From: Strigops habroptila | Lineage: Eukaryota; Chordata; Aves; Psittaciformes; Psittacidae | Direction: 5' to 3' | NCBI RefSeq assembly: GCF_004027225.2 | Contig: NC_044279.2 | Span: 53,530,744-53,594,743, forward strand | Length of the DNA: 64,000 nucleotides | In this document: positions 29,282-41,200 of the stretch, in pieces | How the letters are laid out: every line of letters begins with the position of its first letter | Position numbering within the stretch: the stretch's first letter is position 1 | Notes under the pieces: generated by a model | What the model was told of the DNA's origin: nothing | What the model saw: the letters and a program-made list of their open reading frames with translations, nothing else | Database searches by the model: none | Translations under genes and position numbers: made by a program

Positions 29282-32200
29282 CTGAAAGAAAATATACATT
29301 GTCTTAAAAACTAGTCAAGACTGAAACAAAGCTACAATAATTGGAGGAAACTTATCTCTGTACCAATTCACTTTAAAAATTACATTCGTTGTGGAAGATA
29401 TTTCCCCTCCTCTGAAGTACCGGGCTTGTAACTCAAGCCTCAAACAAAGTTCAAAAGGTGCCTGTATGCCATACATCTTCTGTGTACAGAATGAGTTTCT
29501 TTCCTCCCACTTACCAAGCTCTTTATGTATCTGGCAAACATATCTTCTAGCTGAGTCAGAATAGGAAAAAAAGCTTATAGACTAGACATAATGAATAATG
29601 ACAAATCTTGTAAAAGTAATAATTTTAAATGACCCTAAATGCTCAAGCTTTGGAAGTAGCCACCTAGCTATTATGTCCCTAGCATATTATTTTGATACGT
29701 TTACATTGGCTATAAGATGCGAGTCAAGACAGCTCATACCAAGTAACCGATGATGAGGGACAGCAATCCTTCATCATTTGGGAAATATTTTAATTGTGAC
29801 TCATAAGGAAAAGCACCACCAATCAATCTATTTCCTCTTCCTGCAAAACAAACTGCTCCTCAAAAGAATCTCTATCTGCAAGGTGCTAATTTTTAGCTAA
29901 TTAGTAATAGTAGACAGGATACTGGGGTTATTTAATCTAGATAAAAGAAGGCTCAGGGGGACCTTATCACTCTTTACAACTACCTGAAAGGAGGATGGAG
30001 CGAGGTGGGGGTCGGTCTCTCCTCCCAGGTAACCAGTGATAGGACAAAAGGTAACGGCCTCAAGCTGCACCAGGGTGGTTTAGATTGGATATTAGGAACA
30101 ATTTCTTCACCGAGAGGGTGCTCAGGCATTGGAACAGGCTGCCCAGGGCAGTGGTGGAGTCACCGTCCCTGGAAGTGCCCACAAACAGTGCAGACAAGGC
30201 TCTTAGTGATATGATTTAGTGGTGGCCTTGGCAGTGCTGGGGTGATGGTTGGACTTGATGATCTTAAAGGTCTTTTCCAACTGAGTTGATTCTTTGAGAA
30301 GTTAAACACAGAAGACATCAACCCAGTGCCTGTAAATACGTGGCTTCTGCAGTTGCTCTTTATAAATTTTATCTCTGAAAGTTTCTCCAATTCAGCAGGC
30401 CTTCCTCTAGCTTCACAGTCTGCTTAAGAGATATTTCAAATGTTATAAGCTACTACTTTTGTATATTTAATTTTTATTGTACTTTAGCAAATAGATATGC
30501 TTTGTAGATATATCTGTATTTTTATATATTGTAGACTGTATACTTATTTACATATTTATAATTATTCAGTACTTTAATGATATAAACAGAGGATCCTTAT
30601 TTCAACTATATAAGAATCACAATTTGAAATATTGTTGGTGCTCAAGTTTTTCTTACAGTTGTTGTAGAAATCGTATCTAAATAAAAATTATATTTATCTG
30701 GGAGTGAGTTCAAGGAAATATTATAGTAAATCATTTACACTGTATGGATAGATGGATTTTATTTTTTAAAATCCCCTGCCAGAAAGGGCTCTAAAGTAAA
30801 TTTTTAGCTAGGCTATGCAGAGTCCAAATAGACCTGGCAATCACAGGAGGGTTGGGTTTCTTTTTGCTTGGGTTTTATGGGAGTGGGTTTGGGGGTTGTT
30901 TTTCATTTAAAGTACTCTGTCCACTAGTAACAAGGTTGCTGCAGTCAAACCACAATATTTAATAATCTTTAATTAAGACTTAAGGTTATTTTTTTCCCTA
31001 CACATCTGTGTGCTTGGGTGTCTCTATCTGAATTTAAAAATACTTTAACAAATGCTGCATGCTGCACCTGGTAAATGGAATCGCTTGTCTTTTAAATCTC
31101 CAAGTCCAAATGTTTAGTCAGAAACAGTGATTAACACTGCTAGAAGGCTCATATGACTGACATTAAAGCCTGGACACAATACAACACAGAAGTGAAAGAA
31201 CCTTATTCAATTTTTAGAGGGGAAAAAAATAAAGGACAGCATGTTTTGCTGAAACAGTAGTGGAACAAGTAGGTATAGCAAAGTATTCCTAAGTTTGAAT
31301 AATACTGCAATTCAATGTGGAGATTTAGATAGTTTTAAATTAACTACATCATCCTGGTTTACATATCCCTTGTTTATGTGCATAATGGCTATCCAAGACA
31401 TTTTTTTCCTAAACTCCAAAAGGATTTTAAAGCAAAAGCTTCTCTCACAGGGATAGGGTTTCTCAAGAGTAAGGGGAATATGGGTATTGCCCCTGGTCAC
31501 TCCCTGGACCAAACTCATGTTTGAAGTTCAAACAAAAGATTACTGTGAGGCTTTTAAACACCTTTATAGTAGAGATAAAAACTAATTACAGTTATGACAT
31601 TACATTTATCTCTTCAGGAAAATCCTTCTCTGCACACATTAACTTACAGGATTTTGGAGATGCATGCTGATAAACAGATTAAGATTTCCCCTCTCTCTTT
31701 GGAGCGATACAGAGTAAGGTTTTAAAGGAGGTCAAAGAAACTCTTCAGTATTTCTTTCTTGGAATCATTCCCAGTAGAATGGTGTGTCAAAATTGATCTT
31801 AAAATAAAATCTGACTTCTGGGGAAAAGGGAGGCAGGAAGGGATTTGACAGTAGGGGGAGATTTCAAAATCCATTCCTCAGCCCTGCTACAAGAAGCCAG
31901 TATCCATTGCTGCAATGTTGGTGGCCGTGCCTCAAAATGAAAAGTTATCCTACTGTACACAGGTCCAGACATACATCACAAACAGGAAACTGAACAGAAA
32001 CCAGATATTTGCAAACTGACTGTATTGAGCAAAACTTAAATACCTTTCCAACTAGATTTATTACAAGAGAAAAAGTGAATCTGGAATTATATATTCATTT
32101 GAAAAAGTACTGTAGGTAGACGAGCACCTATGAACTGAATAGTGGAAATGTTACAACTGTTGTAGTCTTTATTTAAAGTGTTATGAAGAAAACTAATGAG

Positions 32201-35200
32201 ACAATGTAAGAAACTTCAAAAATGAGGTCTTCGTCACTCAAAGTTTTGTTAGTCATTTTGTCCCTGCAAATTTAAAATGTTAGCGAACACTACACAAAGT
32301 GTGTTACAAATGAGAATGTGCCTGTGAAAACGGAAATACAAGTTTGCCACTGTGTGACATTTTTCTAAAACCCCCACTTAGTGTACAAGGTTAGAAATCA
32401 AGAATGTATTTTTCTTCATTGAATGCACTAAAAATGATTGCTTCGTTCTATCACACATTAGGCAGAATCTCAGTATTAACCAACCTGGCTGAAGATACAC
32501 TTAGCTGATAATTTCAACTGTTTCTCTTACCAAAACTTTCAGTAAGAACTGGAGGGTGGGGGGAAAAACCCACAAAAAAATCACCAGAAAACTTTTCATA
32601 TATATTCAAAGGAACTAAACCTATTACTAAAGAGGCCTGGAAGATTTTTTTTTTTTTTACACTTCCTAATGCAAATATTATCCTTTTTTTTTTTTAATGT
32701 CATAAACCACATATCGATTTGTTTCAAATAAAACCTTCTATGCTACAGGTTAAGCCAGTTATTTTTTGAGGTTTACAAGCCTTTATAGTGCTTAATCTGA
32801 AGTGCTGACACAGTATAAATCAGTTCTCTGCTGTTTCTTTGGGGAAAAAATATTTTAACTAGAATTTGTATGTGGCACACAAAAATCTTCAAGGCAATTA
32901 AAAACATGACTCGTGAGTCAATTTTCTTGTCAATGGTTTGAACACTTCAAAAATTAATGCTGTTTATGTTTAGCAAAATCAAATATTTCAGTGGGATTTT
33001 TTTTTCAGGAGAAGGAAAGTCCTTTAAGTTGCAAGTCAGGTTTCAAACTCTATACAGCCTGGAATAAATACAGCAATGGCACAGGGCAAATAAAGCCTCT
33101 AGAGCATCCGGGAGTCACAAGAAATACTGTGACAACTAAACATTCCAGTAAGGAACAAATGCAAAACAGAAAGGAGAATAGATAGAGAAGAGCGAGCTTT
33201 GCCTCAAAAAATAGTATTGGAAGTAAGAGATGCTCTCATACTTAATCATACTCACAGGCTTAATCTGTGGTTCTGTCACCAACTTAATTGCCCTCAGCAG
33301 TCAACATCATCTAGGTTGCCTTTTTATAAATGAAGGACAACACCCCACTTCTCTGGCTGAAGTGGCTGCATGTATTTTCTAGAAAATCCAGGCTTCTGAC
33401 AGTCATTTGTAGTAAGGTATTTATCTAACTCAGTTTGTAAGATTCTGATCTTACGGGGCATTTTGTTATGCCCGATAAGACTTCATTTCAGTCCGACATT
33501 TAGACTGAAAATTAAACACCTGTAAAAATTATATTTATGCTTCAAAAAGGAGTCTTGTTTCTCAAGCAACACAGGGCTTAAACATAAGGTACTGCACAAA
33601 GCCTACTACAGTCTGAAATGCTAAAGACAATTTTGAAATCAACCTTTTGCTTCAATGTTTTATCCTTTGTGGTTCCAGGCAACAGGAGCAAAAAAAGCTT
33701 AACCTTTTTTCACTACAATGCAGATTCCCTGTCAGCAAAACTCTTTCCTTTGATTTTATACGTCTGAATTCAGATCACCAGAGAATGTTTATTAAATTTA
33801 TCATCTACTATGCCACTTAGCTTTATCTTTTCTGATTCACATTAATGATGAAGCCTCAGGCTGTTAGATTTTGAGCACTGCTGAGTGCAAAATGAAATGT
33901 AATACATACTTCAAAACAAAGTTTATATTACAACATTTACAGACCACCCTTACTTCAGCCTCAGTTTGTGTTATTTAAACCATATATAATGACATGCTGA
34001 GAAAGAACACTATTGTAGGACGGGGATAATTATATCACACTTCATTATTCTAAAATCTCAAAGTCAGGAGATTTACACTAAGCATTCTTCAGTTACACTA
34101 AAAGGTGCCCAGAGATCTACATCTGTCTCTCCCAGGTACATGCTCTAATCACTAGGCTACAGCCCTCCTTTTCATTCAATGAACTTTGAATTTTCTTCTG
34201 CCCAGGGAGAGTTGTTTCAGCAAGACTTCAGATTTTCTCCCTCCACCTCCCATTTTAACCCTGCAACCCATGTGTTGTAACATCCTGAATGTTCAGAACA
34301 TGAAGTTAAAGTATACTTTTGAAACCTAAGCAGCCAGAGACCTGCTTAGGTTTCAGAAGTGGACTCGTATCCTTTCACATATTTTAGGCTGAATTACAAG
34401 GTAAACTGCTATGGTGAAAACTACAAAATTCTACTGTTACAAAGTTCTACTGGCACAACCTGAAGTGAAAAGAAATATGCTTACTCGTAATTGTTTAAAA
34501 TGACTATAGATGAAAAAAAGACAACACAATTTAAGTGTTAACTGGTCTAGAGAAAAGCTACAGAATGTATTTTAGGATTATGACCAATGGATATGTAAAA
34601 ATATTCATTGAGCTGCATGCATACACAGATTCCCCACCCCAGCAATGCCGTGCAGTTGAATACTCTACTGAAAAAGGAATGCAAAAGAAATATGGGACAC
34701 TTCCCTCAAATTCCTTCTAACTACACAGCTTTGGGGTTCACAGATAAATTTTACTAAAGCCTCTAGTGCCACTCTATCCATTCTTCCAGTTTTTTTCCTT
34801 CCCTCCCCTTTCTGCTTCAACTTCCCTGTCCTTTCATTTCAAGTACTATTAACGTCTACAATGCAAACACAGTGCAAAGAGATGCACCCAGCACACCCTT
34901 GGCTATTACTGTACATATTCAGTAGCCACTTTCCACTTATCCCTACTTCTATATTCCTTCTTCCTTACTGTTTTTTTAAGTCTTGAATCTTTTTCATCAG
35001 ACTCCCGTAACCACACTACTAGAAAAAGCAAAAGTTCAGAAGTGCGTGTACAGCATTACTCCACTGTTATTCCTGGTATGTTAGATTAGACCTTTTACTT
35101 TAAGAAACACACTGGAGAATAGAAAATGCAAGGGCGACTTTTCACTAATCTTTCAAGATCTCAGCTGTGTAATGTAAAATAATATCCTCCACTCTCCACT

Positions 35201-38200
35201 GACTTCCATTTGTGTATGTTGAAAATCATGTGGAATCGGAGCAAAAAAAGTGGCTGCAACTTGCAACTTTTTGTCCCTTTTATAATCACTATGAATGATT
35301 TTCCTTATTGGGAAATTAACTTCCTGCTCCACTTGTTTCTCCTTTCTGCTTTCAACTTGTAACAGAACTTTTACTTTTTAGTGATAAACTATTACTCTGA
35401 GGAGTGTAAAGAAATCTGTTCATGATCTTTTTAACCACTTGAGGGCAGCAAACTCTTACTCTTTAAAAACCACTTAATACGTAAAAATACATTCAGGTTT
35501 AGAAGATGTTCCAGCATTCAAGAAGTACCACCGTTTAAAGGCTGCAGAAATGCAAGCGATTGAGCTGCTGTTTAACAATCTACCTAGAATATCTGACCCT
35601 TTCATTGATTAAATCAATCCATGCACAATCCTAAAGGGTAATTTGAAAGGAATCACAGAAAAAGTCCAAAGAGGGTAAGTTCAATTCTTACCAGACTGCA
35701 CATGTCAGATATCTACTGAACACATTCTAAACCCAAATAGAACACAAATATTTGATTTATAATCTGAAAACTATTAAACAGGATGAAAAATGCAAAAGAT
35801 CTCCAAGTATTTTAAAATAAGAAAATAAATGTACATTCTTAGGTTTTAATATATGAATTTTTTAACGATAACTGAACTCATGGGCCTGGTATCTATCTGC
35901 ATTTATGAAAGCTAAGGTGCCAAATGCATCACTCTGGTACGCTTCTCACTTCTTATGCATCTCTGTACTTAATAAAAACTTCAACTAAATTGAGCTCTCT
36001 ATTAGATTTTAGCAGCCCATTAGCCAACCTGTAATTCAAGTATTTTGAACCAAGACCACAATATGTAGACCCCTAATTAATACTGCTCCCATTGTTCAGA
36101 TTCATCTCAAGAAACAGCATGCTGTCTTACCAAGCAGATACTATCAATCAACCAATATGCTGCCAGTTTTCCGTACAGCTTCATAGTTCACTACATACCC
36201 AACAAAACCACAATGAACTGTCATTCTTTTAAAAAGGTTTCAGATTCCTAAACTACTTGGATGCTCCAGTTTGTAACTAATAAAATTATGCATCACTAGC
36301 AATTAAAATATAGTTACACTTGAAACTACATTTCCCAATTTGTATCTGCATACAATTTTTCCTTCTATATATTCACATCTTTGCTGGTTCACGAAATTCA
36401 GTAATCCATTATTAACATAAATTATAGAGTTATGCCATATTTAAGAGAAACAGCAGGCAAAGTTTTCAGGACCGAGGGCAAAATTTACATGCAGTCAGCT
36501 TTGCTTTCACATAGCAAGAATGTAACGCTGCCCTCATCTTTTTCTTGAATTCCATCATGCACATGCATTAAAACAGTGTGGCATTACTCTGCTGGGAAAG
36601 TCATCAAATCTTTCAATCAGTTCTGTAAACAGCATTGATGCTACTGCCTACATGGAAGGCCATTTCCCATCCATCCCCCTCCAGTATTAAAGTTTGTACA
36701 AATTAAAATAAACCATACATTGTTTGCTTATGGCTCACAATATGTATCAAACTATCTTTCAGCAAGTTATTAAAAGGCATTACCACTGATCATGGGAAAA
36801 AAACCCAAACAAGCAAACAAAAACCACACAAAACAAAACATGTCAGACAAAATTAAAAAGTCATGTCTGTCCTGGGTTCAGCTATAGCAGTCATTTTTCT
36901 CCTGCTTAGTAGCTGGTGCAGTGCTGTGTTTTTTAACTTTCAGTCTGGGAACAACGCTGATAACACTGATGTTTTTAGTTGTTGCTAAGTAATGTTTATT
37001 CCAACCAAGGACTTTCTCAGTCTCATGCTTTGCCAGGGAGGAGGGGAAGCCGGGAGGAAGCAGAGACAGGACACCTGACCCAAACTAGCCAAAGGGGTAT
37101 TCCATACCACAGCACGTCATGCCCAGTATATAAACCGGGGGGAGTTACCCGGAAGGCCCAGATCACTGCTCGGGTCGGGCTGGGTATCGGTCGGCGGGTG
37201 GTGAGCAATTGTATCCTCTCCCCTTGTTATTTCACTAATCATTATTATCATTGGTGGTAGCAGTAGTGGTTTTGTGTTATACCTTAGTTGCAGGACTGCT
37301 CTTATCTCAACCCGTGGGAGTTACATTCTTCCCATTCTCCTCCCCATCCCTCCGGGAGCGGGGGGAGGAAGAAGGGGGGGGGGGGGAGTGAGCGAGCGGC
37401 TGTGTGGTTCTGAGTTACCGGCTGGGCTCAAACCACGACAGTTCTTTTTGGCGCCCAACGTGGGGCTCGAAAGGTTGAGATAACGACAGATCTGACCAGA
37501 GTGTGTTTAATCATATTTGTGATAAGCATTCATTGTTACTACTCGTCACAATGGTGATTATTTGGCTCTCAGACGTGTTGCGCTTGATCTCAGAGTTTCA
37601 GCATGTTGTACCTTACTTACAGCCACTATTTGCTGTTTTAGCGTTTATCGGCTGGGGGGCCTGGGCTAAGGTTCTTGTTTCACTGTACTTCATGGTAATG
37701 ACTTGTAATACAATAGACTCATTGATCATGAAACTGGTCTGGTTTGTGCTTCCAGCGTGGCCATCACCACTATACATTGGGAGGTATATAATGAAATATT
37801 TTAGCAATTGCATATCTTTTTTTTTCTCCTCGGGGGGTAAACTTACGAAGGAAGCATTCTCTTTCACCCCCCGTTCCCCCACCAGCCTATTTGCAACAGC
37901 AATTGAGAGTTCTGAAGGTTTTAGATGGCCTTTGAGTACCCTTGAAACCTGCCTGCTGATTGTGCTGGGGATCAGCATGTTGGCAAACATACGGAGTGTG
38001 TTTTACCCACGGCCATCCCGTCGTAGGAACATCCTATTTCGTTTAATGTCAAAAATTCAGCAGTATCAGGTTCGAATCTGGTCTAGGGTTAGACGACGAT
38101 ATAGGAGGACCACCAGGAGATTTTCCCTGAGGCTGGACAGTTATGAGTGGCAGGGTGTGTGGGATAGTATGGGCAAGTACCTAGGCCAGTGGGCCCCTCC

Positions 38201-41200
38201 AGTGCTTTGGAACGTCACCACTGAACAAGTGCAACATCCGGAAAAACTAGTAAAACACTTAAACGAGGTGTGCTGTCGTCCTGGTTATACCAGAGAGGGA
38301 CAAATTTTGGCAACATGCTGGGGCTTGGCCTATGCCTACAGAGCCCTGCTCAACACTATCCAGCACCTTCAAAGGGAAAAAAATGTCTCTGGATCTGATG
38401 GCAAAGCAACAGACAACGCAGCTATGCCAACTACAAGCACAGCAGCTACTCAGACCCTGACCACAACAGTCAACACAGCTACTCCAAGTACAGCAGCTAC
38501 ATCAACCCCAGTGACAAGCACAACAGCTACTCAAACCCTGACCACAACAGACAACGCAACTACTCCAACTTCAAATACAGCAGTTACACCAACCCCAGTG
38601 ACAAGCACAACAGCTACTCAAACCCCGACAGCAACAGACAATGTGGCTACTCCAAGCACCACAGCCACACCAACCCCAGTGACAAGCACAGTAGCTACTC
38701 AAACCCCGACAGCAACAGACAATATAGCTACTCCAAGCACCACAGCTACACCAACCCCAGTGACATGCACAGTAGCTATTCAAACCCTGACAGCAACAGA
38801 CAATATGGCTACTCCAAGCACTGCAGCTACACCAACCCCAGTGACAAGCACAGTAGCTACTCAAACCCCGACAGCAACAGATAATGCAGCTGTTGGTGTT
38901 ACTCAACTCCCAAGCACAACAGCTGCACCAACCCCAGCAATAGACATTGCAACCACTCCAATCCTAGTGGCAGACACTGCAGCCACTCCAACCACAGTGA
39001 CAAACACTGCAGCTAAACCAAATGTCCAGTTTGTGACAATGTCTGTTGCCCCTGTAAGCAAAAGCAGACGAAAGGCACAAAGAGCAACCCGCGAAGCGAA
39101 GAAAGATGAAGACCCAGTGCCATTACTATATGCAACAGCACCTGAACAAGAGTTACTACTACGTGGGTCAGAGGAAGAGGAAGAAGAGGTCACTTCTCGA
39201 CCCTGGACCTCAACCGAACTACGGAATATGCGAAAAGATTTCACCCGTCTTCCAGGGGAGCACATTGTCACCTGGTTGCTCCGGTGCTGGGACAATGGGG
39301 CCGACGGTCATGAACTAGAAGGTAGGGAAGCCAAGCAGCTGGGATCACTTGCTAAGGAAGGAGGAATTGACAAAGCGATTGCAAGAGAGAAGCGAGCCCT
39401 CAGTCTTTGGAGGCGGCTCCTGGCAGCTGTGAAGGAAAGGTTTCCCTACAAAGATGATATTACGAATCGCTCAGCCAACTGGACCACGATAGAGAAAGGC
39501 ATCCAGTCCCTGAGGGAATCAGCCATTATAGAGATGATCTATTGTAAGCCGGATTCCAGGAACACATCCGTAGATCCAGATGAAGTCGAATGTACACGAC
39601 CCATGTGGCGGAAACTTACAATGTCTCAGGAGACCATTAAGTTTTCATGGGAATCAAAGACCATTACAAGTGATTGATGAACTCATCAAATATTAACATG
39701 GAAGATGAAAGGTAACAAAAGAGCAAGAGACTTGTGCATATTCAATACACACTGAACACGAACATAGCAATATCACATAGCCCTGCCTTCCATCACTAAG
39801 TAATGCCAGAGCAAAGGACAGATGTGGTGTTCATCTGGAATTAATAAAGCGAGCAGTGTCTAGCTCTCTTGTCATTGCTTAATACTGGAAACTGATCTGG
39901 CATTACTTTAAGATTTTGTAATGCAATGTAATGCTCTTCAGGAGAAAAATATCCACGTGAACAAAGCACTTGAAATCTCAAGTAAATGTATCTTTTAAGA
40001 TGTTAGTACAACCTGAATTTAATTTGATGCGTTCTACAATTACAAAATGTACTCTTCAAAGCAACTTCCAGTGAAATAGAAATATAGCTCATCCTCCTGA
40101 TGCTTTTTATGTCATCACTGCAAAAATCAAAACCAAGAACACTAAAATTCATAAAAATGCTAAATATGGAGATTTAACTGAAATACTATAGAACAACTGA
40201 AAACAGGAAGTCTGAATTTTAGTACCTAATCAGCTACAATTTAGTTAAAAGTGTACTTCTATGGAAATATACTGATGATGAAGGCTTTCATTGTCTGTCT
40301 CTATGTGTGCCTAAAAAAGTACTACTTTATTATATATATTTATTATATTATATATATCTAATGTGACTAATAAAGTATTACATTTAAACAAAGCAGAATA
40401 CTTCCAAGTTACAGCCATGATTTACTGCAGCCCAAGACAGATTCTAATTAACAGGTAAGAGTTTGGAATCAGGCAAAATGTAAATACTGTTCTGTCTGTT
40501 GGCTTTCATAGCTCTAAAGCTGGTAACATACCCCTCTGCTTCTTTGGAATAGACTTGTTTTCATCCTCAAACATGGTCTGAAAGCACACAGATAACAGGT
40601 GACAATCACAGAGTATACCATTTCTCTGGATGCACTTAATTCATATTTGAATATTGTGCATAGGCAGCCCAGCATGCTGGCTATATTTAGGAATCCTGAG
40701 AATTAGGGCATTTGCCGTTAGGCTCAGGGTCAGTTTTAGGCTCGTTGTTGTGAGAAACAAAGTATTGGGAAAGAATCTCATATTAAGGTCAAAAACTACA
40801 GAACTTCTGAAAATAGGCAAACTATGTATACAAACAGGATAGCATTTGTGAAGTTAGAAGAAATGCACCCTAAGCTGACTGGAGAATTGAGATTCAAACA
40901 TAAGCAACTTAGCTTGGTTAAATTTGAAAAAAAGTAAGGTGGAAGAGGAAAAGAATCTAAGATAATTTAAGCTACACACAGTCATGGAACTTTTTATAAC
41001 TTATGAGAGAGCATGCATGTGCATTAAAGAGCAAGAGTTATTCACAACTGCTTACCCAGGATTCATGGTACAAAACTGTGAGGAGGTGTATGCCATAATC
41101 ATAGTTCTGTCTTCTTAGCGGACACCTGGAAGTTCAAAAACAAAGCTGGTCTTTTTGAAATCAAGCCACTTTTGAATGAAATGTTAACATTAAAATTTCT

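Larger units (their letters stand above)
36868..39680 (+). mobile_element. Partial endogenous retrovirus: 5' LTR, PBS and gag-like ORF, no pol or 3' LTR
   Basis: An LTR (36868-37440), a primer-binding site (37449-37466) and one long gag-like frame (37551-39677) lie in retroviral order on the plus strand, antisense within MRPS35 intron 7. No protease, reverse transcriptase, integrase, envelope or second LTR follows; downstream DNA looks like ordinary intron. No target-site duplication could be matched because the right end is ill-defined. The LTR type is one that I associate with avian ERVs, probably ERVL-like, although the PBS is of the tRNA-Lys type. Class assignment is therefore open. Confidence 0.8.

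Noticed and set aside
37503-37550. Start of the gag-like protein at 37503
   Set aside because: The codon there is GTG; the first ATG in frame, in good initiation context, is at 37551.
38571-39295. Minus-strand frames opposite the gag-like gene, including a Cys/Trp-rich repeat frame
   Set aside because: Mirror image of the plus-strand 81-bp repeats; the repeated CxxHWGWC look is the antisense of the Thr/Pro codons.
39681-40400. Search for a 3' LTR or pol remnant after the gag-like frame
   Set aside because: No repeat of the LTR start or end, no polypurine tract and no RT or integrase motif; the sequence is ordinary intron.
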